A DNA stretch of 34,430 bases, taken from an uncultured bacterium. GTDB taxonomy: Bacteria; Atribacterota; Atribacteria; Atribacterales; Caldatribacteriaceae. Each line of letters opens with the position of its first letter. The first letter of the stretch is position 1. The stretch spans positions 1 through 34,430 of the forward strand of contig CAKZPS010000016.1 in the NCBI GenBank assembly GCA_937139415.1, written 5' to 3'. Positions 16,310 through 24,802 of the stretch are shown here, one piece after another. The notes below the pieces were generated by a model. That model did no database searches and was not told the DNA's origin. It saw only the letters and a program-made list of their open reading frames with translations. The position numbers were made by a program, and so were the translations under genes.

Positions 16310-17293
16310 TTACCATCGAATGAGCGCCGAACCCCAGGTCAAGCCGGCACCGAACCCCACCAGTAACACCAAGTCCCCCTTGCGCACCCGCCCCTCCTGA
16401 ACCGCTTCGTCTAAGGCAATGGGAACGGAGGCGGAAGAGGTATTCCCATACTTGTGAACGTTCACAAAGATTTTCTCCTCGGTAATCCCCAAGCGTTTGG
16501 CTGCCGATTGGATGATCCGGATATTGGCCTGATGGGGAATGAACGTGTCCACCTCGTCAATGTTTACTCCCGCCCTGTGTATCACTTCGTTGGAGGCTTC
16601 TTCCATCACCCGCACGGCGAATTTGAACACTTCATTACCGTTCATCTTGATATAATGCAATCGCTGGGTAATGGTCTCAAAAGAAGCGGGGAAACGCGAA
16701 CCCCCTGCGGGGAGCTCTAAAAGCGAGGCACCGTTCCCGTCACTCCCCAAGTAAGTAGCGAGAATCCCCGGTTCCTCTCCCAAACCGAGGACCACCGCAC
16801 CGGCTCCATCGCCGAACAACACACAGGTCGAGCGATCTTGCCAATCCACAATCTTGGAGAGAGTTTCTGCACCCACTACTAAAGCAACTCTCCCCCCACC
16901 ACCGCGGAGATACTTCTCCGCCACTGCCAAAGCGTACACAAACCCTGTACAACCGGCCTCCAAATCAAAAGCACAGGCATTCTTGGCTTTGAGATCCCGT
17001 TGTAAAAGACACGCTGTGGAAGGAAAGAGCATATCGGGAGTCACCGTAGCAACGATAATCAAATCCACTTCTTCCGGTGACACTCCAGCCCTGCATAAAG
17101 CTTCCTTTGCAGCCTGCAAAGCAAAGGTAGCAGTGGTTTCTTGGGAAGTGGCAATGCGTCGTTCTTTAATGCCGGTACGAGTGGTAATCCACTCGTCATT
17201 GGTTTCCACCATCTTCTCCAAATCAAAATTGGTGAGAACCGTTTCCGGAACGCTGGAACCGGTAGCTAAAACCCTGACCCATTGTTCTCTCAA
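16310..17293 (-). CDS. fabH: Beta-ketoacyl-ACP synthase III (FabH)
   Basis: 327 residues; condenses an acyl-CoA primer with malonyl-ACP to start fatty acid synthesis. The triad is intact: Cys115 (EAGCTGF), His254 (PHQANIRI) and Asn284 (YGNTSSAS). [16 protein letters not shown] and [10 protein letters not shown] are also typical. The start is TTG at 17293, supported by AAAGGAGG seven bases upstream; its first bases overlap the fabZ stop (TTGA). Second gene of the operon. Confidence 0.96.
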   Translation of the reverse strand: MREQWVRVLATGSSVPETVLTNFDLEKMVETNDEWITTRTGIKERRIATSQETTATFALQAAKEALCRAGVSPEEVDLIIVATVTPDMLFPSTACLLQRDLKAKNACAFDLEAGCTGFVYALAVAEKYLRGGGGRVALVVGAETLSKIVDWQDRSTCVLFGDGAGAVVLGLGEEPGILATYLGSDGNGASLLELPAGGSRFPASFETITQRLHYIKMNGNEVFKFAVRVMEEASNEVIHRAGVNIDEVDTFIPHQANIRIIQSAAKRLGITEEKIFVNVHKYGNTSSASVPIALDEAVQEGRVRKGDLVLLVGFGAGLTWGSALIRW

Positions 17294-17739
17294 GGTTTTT
17301 CCTCCTTTACTCCTTCTCTGACCAACGAAAAACCGATCTCTGCCTCGGCAACGACTACCTCTCTCACCTTAGCCACCCCTTGGAGTTTTCCAATAGGACC
17401 CTTCATCTTGAGGAGGGTAATTTCGATCACCAACTGATCTCCCGGTTCTACCGGCTTGCGGAAACGTACCTTATCTAAGGAAGCAAAATACGGCGTACAA
17501 CCCCGGAATTTTTCCCAATTCATCATCATGGTGGCTCCCACCTGCGCCATAGTCTCGATAATCAGAACTCCAGGCATAATGGGTCTTCCAGGATAGTGTC
17601 CTTGGAAAAACCATTCATTAATGGTGACATTTTTAATCCCGGTAACCGTTCCCTCTCCGGTGAGGTACACCCTATCGACCAGGAGAAAAGGGAAACGGTG
17701 AGGCAATATATCTTGAATTTTTTGTACATTGAGTTCCAT
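17290..17739 (-). CDS. fabZ: 3-hydroxyacyl-ACP dehydratase FabZ
   Basis: 149 residues, hot-dog fold; dehydrates 3-hydroxyacyl-ACP. [13 protein letters not shown], the catalytic [16 protein letters not shown] (His48, Glu62) and FRKPVEPGD are clear. The start at 17739 has AAGGGGG eight bases upstream. First gene of the operon fabZ-fabH-fabF-plsY-trx-deacetylase-Clp1-like. The operon lacks acpP, fabD, fabG and fabI, which must lie elsewhere. Confidence 0.96.
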   Translation of the reverse strand: MELNVQKIQDILPHRFPFLLVDRVYLTGEGTVTGIKNVTINEWFFQGHYPGRPIMPGVLIIETMAQVGATMMMNWEKFRGCTPYFASLDKVRFRKPVEPGDQLVIEITLLKMKGPIGKLQGVAKVREVVVAEAEIGFSLVREGVKEEKP

Positions 17740-17769
17740 ACGTGAACCCCCTTGTGCAACATTTTCAAT

Positions 17770-17798
17770 ACTTTACTCAAAAAGAGTGAAATTGACAA
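17770..17798 (-). promoter_or_regulatory. Predicted fab operon promoter
   Basis: Minus-strand TTGTCA (17798-17793), 17 bases, TAAAGT (17775-17770), just upstream of fabZ. Its -35 overlaps the -35 of the divergent foldase promoter, so one RNA polymerase could exclude the other. Confidence 0.5.
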
Positions 17799-17820
17799 GG
17801 ACAGTATCCTAAGGTAGTAT
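17792..17820 (+). promoter_or_regulatory. Predicted foldase-VanW promoter
   Basis: Perfect TTGACA (17792-17797), 17 bases, TAGTAT (17815-17820). Transcription would begin near 17827 and reach the foldase ATG about 50 bases on. Confidence 0.6.
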
Positions 17821-17876
17821 TTTAGCAGAAGAGAGAATGGGTGGGAAAAATACCGAATCTTGAGGTGGGAAAGGAT

Positions 17877-18941
17877 ATGATGAGAGCTCTACGCAAGAAT
17901 TTGGATGTTATTCTAATCATCGTTGTGGTTGCTTTTGCCGTCACCATCTACTATGGATACGGCTCTTATCGCCGTTCCGGCAGGAGTTCCCAGGCGGTGG
18001 CCGCTACGGTCAACGATGCCGCTATTACCGTCTACGATGTTGATCAGGCTTTTCGCAGCCTCCTTTCCCAATACGATTCGAAAACTTTAAGTCAATTAGA
18101 TGAGAAAGCTTTCGACTTCCTGCGACGACTCACTTTGGAAAATCTCATTAATAACGAACTGCTCTACCAAGAAGCTCGCTCAAGGCGTATGCGTGTTTCC
18201 AATAAAGAGCTTCAGAATGAATTAGACCGCTTGAAAAAGTCCTTTCCCTCGGAAGCAGACTTCCGTCATTTCCTCGATTACCAAAGAATTACCTTGCGGG
18301 ATCTCCAAGCCTCTCTCCGTCGTGAACTCTTGATCAATAAACTCCTCGAGAGTTTGGTGAGCGGAGCCGAAATTCCCGAGGAGGAAATGCAAAAGTACTA
18401 TAACGATCACAAAGACCTCTTTTCCACTCCGAGCCAATACCATCTCCTCCGGATGACCTTTGCTTCTCGAGAAGAAGCAGAAAAGGCTTTAAAGCGCCTC
18501 TATTTGGGGGAAGATTTTGCCAAAGTGGCGAAAGAGGTTTCCTTAGAAGCCTCACGCGCTCAAGGTGGAGACATAGGATGGGTGGAAGCATCACAAATCC
18601 CCAAAGAAGCCCAAGAAGCCATCGAAAAAATTAAAGACCATCCGAAAAACGTGAGCCCTATTATCCCCTTAGCAGAGAATCTCTTCGCCATTTATCGTGT
18701 TTTAGAATGGAAACCTCGAGAAGAAAAAACCTATGAAGAGGTCAAAGAAGAAATTCGCACCCGTCTCCTCGCCGAGCAAAAAGAGGTAAAAGTCAATCAC
18801 CTCTTGGCTGAACTCCGCAAAAAGAGCACCATCGCTATTTCTGACCTCTTCAATGTCCAAGGGGAGACTCCCGCGGAAAGCTCATCGGGAACCACCCCTA
18901 AGTCGAGTCCGACGCCTCAAGCGGAAACGTCTACTAATTAG
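17877..18941 (+). CDS. SurA/PrsA-like peptidyl-prolyl isomerase, membrane anchored
   Basis: About 354 residues. A single N-terminal hydrophobic helix (~10-28) follows basic residues, giving an anchored protein with its bulk outside the membrane. About 45-180 is a SurA_N-type chaperone region (NDAAITVYDVDQAF, LENLINNELLYQEA), about 185-280 a parvulin-type rotamase (LGEDFAKVAKEVS, GGDIGWVE), then a charged helix and a Ser/Thr/Pro-rich tail. It should help fold exported proteins. I chose ATG 17877 (GAGGTG nine bases upstream); a GTG at 17841 adds 12 residues in front of the helix, and the adjacent ATG at 17880 is equally possible. VanW follows 15 bases downstream. Confidence 0.9.
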   Translation: MMRALRKNLDVILIIVVVAFAVTIYYGYGSYRRSGRSSQAVAATVNDAAITVYDVDQAFRSLLSQYDSKTLSQLDEKAFDFLRRLTLENLINNELLYQEARSRRMRVSNKELQNELDRLKKSFPSEADFRHFLDYQRITLRDLQASLRRELLINKLLESLVSGAEIPEEEMQKYYNDHKDLFSTPSQYHLLRMTFASREEAEKALKRLYLGEDFAKVAKEVSLEASRAQGGDIGWVEASQIPKEAQEAIEKIKDHPKNVSPIIPLAENLFAIYRVLEWKPREEKTYEEVKEEIRTRLLAEQKEVKVNHLLAELRKKSTIAISDLFNVQGETPAESSSGTTPKSSPTPQAETSTN

Positions 18942-18956
18942 AATAGCTGGAGAGCC

Positions 18957-20162
18957 GTGCGGTTTCTTCGGATTGCACTTTTTGGAGTTATTCCCGTTGC
19001 GATACTTTTAGTAACCTTATATGCTCTTCCTCTATCGCGAAGGTATTCTTTTGAGCTTTTGGGAGAAACATTCACCCAGGTCAACTACGGTGATATCGTT
19101 CCGATCCTCCAAATTTTGGAAAAGAGATGGCAGGAAGAACCACTCATCATTCAAGTAGGGGAAAAACGCTTTCGCGTAGAAAAACGGGCTTTGGGTCTGC
19201 GCTGGGATTATTCCTCAATGAGAAAATCCATTATGAGAAACCTCGTGCCTCTTTCTCTCTCCCTCTCTTGGGACGAAGAACGAGTGCAAAAATGCTTAGA
19301 ATCTTTGGCACGCCAGACTACTTCTCCCCCCCAAGATGCCGTCCTCCGAGAAAAACGCTTTGTGCGTGCTCAAAGAGGAAAAATCTTAGATACCACCCTT
19401 AGCTTGCCAGAACTCAAAGAACGCTTGGAAAAAGGAGAGAGCGAAGTGACTCTCACCCATTTTACCCTTCTCCCCCCTAAGAAAGATACTGCCACTCTCC
19501 TTGAGGAACACGGTTTTCCCTATCTTTTAGCTCGGTACACTACCTCTCTTAAAGACCGTGACGCCGATGTCATTTTCAACATCGCCAAAGCCGCCCAAAC
19601 CTTGGATGGACTGGCGATCGAAAAAGGGGTTCCCTTCTCTTTCAATCAAATAGTGGGGAAAGCCGATGCTCAAGATGGGTATCGTAAAACCCAAATCGTG
19701 GTCAATGGTCGCCTGGTTCCCGGATATGGAGGAGGAGTGTGTCAAGTTTCGACCACTCTATACAACGCGCTCCTGCGCACCGAAGCAAAAGTTTTAGAAC
19801 GCCATCCTCACTCGGGCTACTCGTTCACCACCTCTTACGTCCCCCCGGGAAGTGATGCTGCGGTAAGTCACGGTGTCAAGGACCTCCGCTTTGTTTACCC
19901 CAGTCAAAGCGTCGTTCTCTTTGCTTATATCGAAGAGGAAAATCTCATTTGTGAGATCTGGGGAGAACGAGAAAACACCCTGGAAACCACCGTTGAAACA
20001 CGTCTCCTTGAAATGAAAAAACAGGGGGAGAAAGAGGGCTTTTTCACCGTGGAAACTACCGTTGCCCAGAATGGGGAAGCACGCTATCGCTTCACGGATA
20101 CCTATCTTGCTCCTTGGGAAATTATCGAAGAGCTGCAGAAGAAAACTTCTGCCCCTCAATGA
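18957..20162 (+). CDS. VanW family protein with PG-binding-4-like region
   Basis: 401 residues. An N-terminal hydrophobic helix (~5-25) anchors it or acts as signal peptide. A middle region (~40-200) resembles the peptidoglycan-binding-4 modules commonly fused to VanW. The VanW domain occupies ~210-340: GVPFSFNQIVGKA, GYGGGVCQVSTTLYNA (the family signature) and HPHSGYSFTTSYVPPGSDAAV. VanW-type proteins are envelope-associated; their biochemical role is unsettled, and the name does not imply vancomycin resistance here. The start is GTG at 18957 (GGAGAG close upstream). Co-transcribed with the foldase. Its last 41 bases overlap the convergent UroD-family gene. Confidence 0.9.
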   Translation: MRFLRIALFGVIPVAILLVTLYALPLSRRYSFELLGETFTQVNYGDIVPILQILEKRWQEEPLIIQVGEKRFRVEKRALGLRWDYSSMRKSIMRNLVPLSLSLSWDEERVQKCLESLARQTTSPPQDAVLREKRFVRAQRGKILDTTLSLPELKERLEKGESEVTLTHFTLLPPKKDTATLLEEHGFPYLLARYTTSLKDRDADVIFNIAKAAQTLDGLAIEKGVPFSFNQIVGKADAQDGYRKTQIVVNGRLVPGYGGGVCQVSTTLYNALLRTEAKVLERHPHSGYSFTTSYVPPGSDAAVSHGVKDLRFVYPSQSVVLFAYIEEENLICEIWGERENTLETTVETRLLEMKKQGEKEGFFTVETTVAQNGEARYRFTDTYLAPWEIIEELQKKTSAPQ

Positions 20163-21147
20163 TCTCAAGCATGGCCAAAATGTTTTCACAGGGGATATCC
20201 CGCGGGAGAGCATGAGAGGGAGCAGCGATATATCCTCCGCCTTGACCAAGTTCTTCAAGAATCCGCTTTACCTCTCGCTTCACTTCCTCCCGAGTGCCAA
20301 AAGGCAAGAGACGCTGGATACTGATCCCACCCCAAAAAGCTAACTTTCCGTAATACTCTCGCTTCAGAGCAAAAATATCCATCACCTCAGGCTGAAAGGG
20401 GTTGAACACATCGAGGCCGATTTCGACGAGATCAGGGAAAATTTCTTCTACTTTGCCGCAACAGTGGAGAAAAGCCTTCTTCCCTTTTCTCTTTACCAAG
20501 GAAATCATTTCCGCCATACGAGGTTTGATAAATTTCCGCCACAGAGGAGCTCCCATGATGAGCCCCCCTTGCCAACCCCAGTCATCACCGAAATGGACTC
20601 CATCTAAGCCCATATCGAGCGCCCGATCGATGACCGTGAGGTGAAAAGCAGCAATGTGGTTGAAGAGATCGTTCACAAAATCGGGATTCATCAGGAAATC
20701 TCGCAACAAATTCTCCATCCCTCGTAAGCTCCAGGCCCGCTCAAAAAGGGTGTAGGTCTCGCGCAAAAGCTTGAACTTTCCTCGATTCCGCTCTACAAAA
20801 GGGACAATGGGGAGGAAACGTTTCGGGTCAAAAGGGTCCGGGAAACGATACCCCACGAGCGAAGGTGAAGAGAACACCGGCTCCGGATTACCGATATCAG
20901 GGTCGAGAGTGCGATTCCACACCACTCCCCACTCATCACGGATGAAACCCGGTGCCACTTCCACAAAAGCTCCGGGGGCAATAGCCTTCACGAAAGCCAA
21001 GTGATTGTTGATCTTACGGTCGAATTCAAGGTCTCCCAAGTATTCAGCCATCTTGAGGCGTGCGGGAATGGTGAAATCAATATGATAAGGGACAATATCC
21101 GTCTCTTGAAACGCCAATGCCCGCACGATTCTCTCCCGTGCCTCCAC
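20122..21147 (-). CDS. Uroporphyrinogen decarboxylase (URO-D) family protein
   Basis: 341 residues with the URO-D barrel: RERIVRALAFQETDIVPY at the start, GVHFGDDWGWQGG in the middle, FLHCCGKVEEIFPDLVEIG, FNPFQPE and FWGGISIQRLLPFGT toward the end. This pattern fits the branch that includes corrinoid methyltransferases (MtaA/CmuA relatives) and uncharacterised members better than true HemE, and no other heme gene is nearby. A His/Cys-rich HCCGK could bind metal. The start is GTG at 21147 with AAGGGGGG seven bases upstream. It follows the lipoprotein gene by 12 bases, so they form an operon. Substrate unknown. Confidence 0.85.
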   Translation of the reverse strand: MEARERIVRALAFQETDIVPYHIDFTIPARLKMAEYLGDLEFDRKINNHLAFVKAIAPGAFVEVAPGFIRDEWGVVWNRTLDPDIGNPEPVFSSPSLVGYRFPDPFDPKRFLPIVPFVERNRGKFKLLRETYTLFERAWSLRGMENLLRDFLMNPDFVNDLFNHIAAFHLTVIDRALDMGLDGVHFGDDWGWQGGLIMGAPLWRKFIKPRMAEMISLVKRKGKKAFLHCCGKVEEIFPDLVEIGLDVFNPFQPEVMDIFALKREYYGKLAFWGGISIQRLLPFGTREEVKREVKRILEELGQGGGYIAAPSHALPRDIPCENILAMLEIIEGQKFSSAALR

Positions 21148-21159
21148 CTTTCTCCCCCC

Positions 21160-21765
21160 TTACTGTTCTTTGGCAATCACCTCGATATCCACGGTAGGCT
21201 TCTCCCGATAGACTTTCCCTAAATTGAACTCTTGTGACCACACCTTCCCCTCCACCTCGCCTTCGAGATAACTCAAAATATCTCCGGGCATATACGCTTT
21301 GAGGGTGAGATAAATGGAATTCAGGAAAGGCTTGGCCTTCAAAGCCCCCATCTTGTTTAAAGCTTCCTCTAATTCGGAACCTTGCAAACTGGCCCGTAAA
21401 ATCACGAGATCCTGGTCTTTGGAGAGATTGGCCGCACTTCCCAAAAACTGTTTGGTAAATTCTTGCGCCTTAGCTTGGTCGTCAAAGCTCCACACCCACG
21501 CCACGGCGTAGGGAGGAGCATCTTGCTTCATCTGCACTTCTACATACTTCTGTTCCTCGGGAGGGAGCTTCTTATACTCACTGACCGCTACACCTCGTAA
21601 TTGGGTAAAGACCGTGTAGTCGTTGACCAAAACCGCGATCCGCGCCTTAGGGATGGTGGCATCAGCATTCACGCGAATGGCAAGTTCCACCTGCGCGCAT
21701 CCCGCAAGAAAGAAGAGGAACACTATGAGTCCGATGAGTCCCAAAAGGAAATGCTTCCTATTCAT
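21160..21765 (-). CDS. Predicted lipoprotein of unknown function
   Basis: 201 residues with a type II signal peptide: basic start, hydrophobic core and lipobox LAGC (Cys23), so it is probably lipid-anchored outside the cytoplasmic membrane. The mature part has no family I recognise. It begins VELAIRVNADATIPKARIAV, contains an SFDDQAKAQEFTKQFLGS segment and appears to be a mixed alpha/beta domain. The start at 21765 has AGGAGG nine bases upstream. It is the first gene of a two-gene operon with a cytoplasmic URO-D family enzyme, a pairing with no obvious explanation. Divergent from the OsmC gene. Confidence 0.8.
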   Translation of the reverse strand: MNRKHFLLGLIGLIVFLFFLAGCAQVELAIRVNADATIPKARIAVLVNDYTVFTQLRGVAVSEYKKLPPEEQKYVEVQMKQDAPPYAVAWVWSFDDQAKAQEFTKQFLGSAANLSKDQDLVILRASLQGSELEEALNKMGALKAKPFLNSIYLTLKAYMPGDILSYLEGEVEGKVWSQEFNLGKVYREKPTVDIEVIAKEQ

Positions 21766-21812
21766 GTCCTTGTGCCTCCTGGAATAGATGTCCTTGCCGC
21801 CTGGTTGGCTTT

Positions 21813-21821
21813 ATTATAACA
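21813..21821 (-). promoter_or_regulatory. Extended -10 promoter of lipoprotein operon
   Basis: TGTTATAAT on the minus strand, identical to the extended -10 of the sugar transporter and thiamin operons. No -35 match is seen at 17 bases, so it would depend on the TGn extension. The same AT-rich block may also serve the divergent OsmC gene. Confidence 0.45.
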
Positions 21822-21847
21822 CAGATTGTTCCTGAGGGGGTGGAGTC

Positions 21848-22240
21848 ATGGCGTATGTGGAATTGACCGCTCAAAAGGGGAAAATTGAAGCGAAAATCGG
21901 AGAAGATCACATCCTCTTCAAAAGTAGCGGTGCCGAAAGCGGAATGGGACACTGGCCTACCGAGTACATTTTAGCTGCTCTGGGGAGTTGCTTCGCAGGA
22001 ACCATTTTCTCTTACGCAAAGACCAAGAATCTCCCTCTCGAAGGTGTCTCCCTCCAGATCACCGGGGAAATGGGAGAGGCACCTTCGCGGATCCAAAAAA
22101 TCCACTTGGAGATTGAGCTCTCCGGTAATCTGACCTATGAAGAGAAAGAACGACTGCTCATTGTTGGGGAACGCGCCTGCATGGTCATGAACACTCTTCG
22201 CAGGGGGGTGGAGGAAATCACCCACACGCTCAAGAGCTAA
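21848..22240 (+). CDS. OsmC family protein
   Basis: 130 residues, OsmC/Ohr fold. The two conserved cysteines are present in the usual settings: GSCFAGTIF (about residue 48) and ERACMVMNTLRRGV (about 111). Relatives are thiol peroxidases acting on organic hydroperoxides or small proteins of unknown role, and the sequence does not decide between these. The start at 21848 has AGGGGG eight bases upstream. Its TAA overlaps the TAG of the convergent DUF72 gene (CTAA). Confidence 0.9.
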   Translation: MAYVELTAQKGKIEAKIGEDHILFKSSGAESGMGHWPTEYILAALGSCFAGTIFSYAKTKNLPLEGVSLQITGEMGEAPSRIQKIHLEIELSGNLTYEEKERLLIVGERACMVMNTLRRGVEEITHTLKS

Positions 22241-22959
22241 GCGAGGAGCTCCTTGAGACGGAGTGCATTCCGCACGGCGAATCCCTCATAGTCATTGTCA
22301 AAGTAGAGGAAAACGGCGTATTCGCTCTGCCAACCCTTCACTTTCTCTGCCCAGTGCCGCAATTCCTCTTCGCTATAACAGTGGGTATAGAGTGAACCGC
22401 TCCCGTGTAAGCGCACATACACCAAGGGAGCGGTCAGGACTTCCTCATAAGGGAAAAAAGGGGTATCGGCAAAACAGAGGGCTACTCCATACCGTTGCAA
22501 GAGCTCATACACCTCTTCTTCAAAGAAACTCGGGTGGCGAAACTCGAACACGTAACGGAAACGAGGATTGAGCTTGGTAAGAAAGGCTTCTAAGCGATCG
22601 CGGTGGAAAGATATACGCGGTGGGAACTGGAAGAGGAGGGGTCCACACTTTTCCTGTAACCCCAAAACCGCAGCGTAAAACCGCTGTAGGGGCTCCTCAG
22701 GATCGAGGAGCTTTTTCACATGGGTAATGTAGCGACTCCCCTTCACCGCAAAGAGGAAATCGGGTGGCGTTTCCTCTCGCCACCGGGAGAAAGTGGTCAC
22801 TCGGGGGAGATGGTAGAAGGAGGCGTTGATTTCCACGGTATCAAAGTATCGGGTGTAAAAAGAGAGCCATTTCCGCTCTGGAATCTCGCAGGGATAGAAG
22901 ACTCCCCTCCAGTGTGGATACACCCAACCGGAGGTACCGATGAAACACCGGTTTACCAT
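22237..22959 (-). CDS. DUF72 family protein (YecE-like)
   Basis: 240 residues, DUF72 TIM-barrel family. Hallmarks: FIGTSGWVYPHWRGVFYP at the start, YFDTVEINASFYHLP, FAVKGSRYITH, LLFQFPP, FEFRHPSF and the C-terminal YFDNDYEGFAVRNA. Function is not established. The ATG at 22959 (GGAGG six bases upstream) overlaps the thiD stop by 7 bases, making this the last gene of the thiamin operon, although I know of no DUF72 role in thiamin metabolism. Confidence 0.92.
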   Translation of the reverse strand: MVNRCFIGTSGWVYPHWRGVFYPCEIPERKWLSFYTRYFDTVEINASFYHLPRVTTFSRWREETPPDFLFAVKGSRYITHVKKLLDPEEPLQRFYAAVLGLQEKCGPLLFQFPPRISFHRDRLEAFLTKLNPRFRYVFEFRHPSFFEEEVYELLQRYGVALCFADTPFFPYEEVLTAPLVYVRLHGSGSLYTHCYSEEELRHWAEKVKGWQSEYAVFLYFDNDYEGFAVRNALRLKELLA

Positions 22960-23783
22960 CCCTTCCCTCCGGAAAGAGGCGCAAGTCCCAAACGCAAAAA
23001 GAGAGGGGCAAGATGGTTGGTGGGACCAAAACCGTGCCCGAGAGGAAGAGCGTGAGTGATGACTACATTCATGTACTCGTGCGCTACCGGAAAAGCCTCT
23101 TCAACCGTTTTTCCCAAGGCTAACAGGGCACACAACGCCGCCGAATAGGTACACCCGGTGCCGTGGGTGTTCTTTGTGGCAATGCGTTCTCCTTTACAGT
23201 AATGGAAACCCTTTCCATCGAAGAGGACATCCACCAATTCCTTTTCTTCTGCAAGATGCCCTCCCTTGACGAGCACATAACGTGGTCCCATCTCGTGAAT
23301 GAGTCGGGCGGCTCGTTCCATCTCTTCTACGTTCCGGATCGGCGCTCCCACAAGGAGTGCGGCCTCCTCAAGGTTAGGAGTCACCAAGAAGGTCACCGGG
23401 AAAAGCTCGCCGCGGAGGGTTTCGATAGCCTCTCTCTCTAAGAGTAATGCTCCGCTCTTTGCCACCATGACCGGGTCTACTACCACCTTCTCTATTTGCC
23501 AGGCTTTGATTTGCTCGGCAACTATTCGAATAATTGCGGCATTGTGGAGCATCCCGGTCTTCACTGCATCCACTCCGATATCGCTCACCACCGCCTCGAT
23601 CTGTTGAGCCACTACCTGAGGAGGAAGGGGATACACCACCCGAACTTCTTGAGTATTCTGCGCGGTAATGGCGGTGATGGCTGACATCCCGTAGACCCCA
23701 AAAGCACAAAAGGTTTTGAGGTCTGCTTGAATACCCGCCCCACCTCCTGAGTCCGAACCAGCAATAGTTAACACACGTTTCAT
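22953..23783 (-). CDS. thiD: Hydroxymethylpyrimidine(-phosphate) kinase ThiD
   Basis: 276 residues, ribokinase-like. Makes HMP-phosphate and HMP-diphosphate, one half of thiamin. LTIAGSDSGGGAGIQADLKTF, VKTGMLHN, VVDPVMVAKSG, TPNLEEAALL and THGTGCTYSAALCALLA (catalytic Asp is replaced by Cys-containing T-G-C-T, as in ThiD) are typical. The start is ATG at 23783 (AAGGTG six bases upstream) or the adjacent ATG at 23786. The thiL stop lies five bases before the start. With CytX importing HMP, this is the pyrimidine salvage arm. Confidence 0.95.
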   Translation of the reverse strand: MKRVLTIAGSDSGGGAGIQADLKTFCAFGVYGMSAITAITAQNTQEVRVVYPLPPQVVAQQIEAVVSDIGVDAVKTGMLHNAAIIRIVAEQIKAWQIEKVVVDPVMVAKSGALLLEREAIETLRGELFPVTFLVTPNLEEAALLVGAPIRNVEEMERAARLIHEMGPRYVLVKGGHLAEEKELVDVLFDGKGFHYCKGERIATKNTHGTGCTYSAALCALLALGKTVEEAFPVAHEYMNVVITHALPLGHGFGPTNHLAPLFLRLGLAPLSGGKGW

Positions 23784-23788
23784 CATGA

Positions 23789-24802
23789 TCACCTTCTCTG
23801 GAAATGGTCCCAACCTTGGGGATTGACCCGCTCAATGGTATTCCCTCGCCGGAGGTGAATACCTTCCTCACCGACGATTTCGCCAATACGATGCACCGGA
23901 ATTCCATAGCGAGCAGGAATTTCTCGTCTCACTCCTTCTGCTAAAGCGCAAGGCAAGGTAAAGAGGAGCTCAAAATCTTCTCCACCTCCCAAGAGAAAGG
24001 GGAGAGGATCACATTTTTTCTCTTCGCACCATTGGGCGAAAAGAGGAGACACGGGGAGAGCCTCCACATCTATCAATGCTCCTACTTTACTTTGCTCCAA
24101 AAGGTGAGATAAATCCTGTAAGAGCCCATCCGAGACATCGATGAGCGCTATCCTCTCCTTTAAACCCCCCAAGAATTGCCCCACTTCAAGGCGAGGCGTG
24201 GGAGAGAAGAAACGCTCCACCAAAGGCCAATAACGCTCCTTTTCCTCTTTTCTTCCTTGTTGCCCAATGGCAAGACCGGCCCTCGATTCCCCTAAGAACC
24301 CGGTGACGAGAATCACATCCCCTACCCGAGCACAAGAACGTAAGAGGAGAGGTTTCTCCCGTTCTACTTCCCCGAGGAGAGTGACATCGAAAACCATGGC
24401 TGAAGAGGTGGAAGCCAAATTCCCCCCAATCACTTCGAGGTGATAGGTCTCGGCAGCTTCACCGATCCCGGTAAGGAATGCTTCCCACCACTCACTCTCC
24501 ACATCGGGGCGGAGCACGAAAGAGAGCAAGGCCCACCGCGGTCTTCCCCCCATAGCGGCAATATCACTCACGTTGACCGCCAAAACCCGTTTCCCCAAAT
24601 ACCGGGGAGGAATGAGGTCGAGGGAAAAATGGGTGCCCTCTACCTGGGCATCACAGGTGAGGAGATACCAAAAACCCTCTCGCCCCTCGATCACTGCACA
24701 ATCATCGCCAATACCCACCCTCGCTTGAGGTGAGGAAGAGGCTAAAATCTTTTCCAATTGGTTAATTAAAGTGAATTCACCTCGCTCACCGATCACGGTC
24801 AT
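23789..24802 (-). CDS. thiL: Thiamin-monophosphate kinase ThiL
   Basis: 337 residues; phosphorylates thiamin phosphate to thiamin diphosphate, the active cofactor. GEFTLI near the start, GIGDDCAVI, LLTCDAQVEGTHF, NVSDIAAMGGRP, VIGGNL, LIDVSDGLLQDL and GGGEDFELLF are the expected metal- and nucleotide-binding motifs. The ATG at 24802 has GAGGAGGAG six bases upstream and overlaps thiE by 17 bases. Confidence 0.96.
   Translation of the reverse strand: MTVIGERGEFTLINQLEKILASSSPQARVGIGDDCAVIEGREGFWYLLTCDAQVEGTHFSLDLIPPRYLGKRVLAVNVSDIAAMGGRPRWALLSFVLRPDVESEWWEAFLTGIGEAAETYHLEVIGGNLASTSSAMVFDVTLLGEVEREKPLLLRSCARVGDVILVTGFLGESRAGLAIGQQGRKEEKERYWPLVERFFSPTPRLEVGQFLGGLKERIALIDVSDGLLQDLSHLLEQSKVGALIDVEALPVSPLFAQWCEEKKCDPLPFLLGGGEDFELLFTLPCALAEGVRREIPARYGIPVHRIGEIVGEEGIHLRRGNTIERVNPQGWDHFQRR

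Noticed and set aside
17798-17820. Possible FapR-like lipid operator between the divergent fab and foldase promoters (CCTAAGG core and repeated AGTAT)
   Set aside because: The arms are not complementary beyond the 7-base core and do not match the FapR consensus as I know it; no fapR gene is visible.
20122-21147. Heme biosynthetic HemE
   Set aside because: The motifs fit the wider URO-D family better and no heme genes are near.
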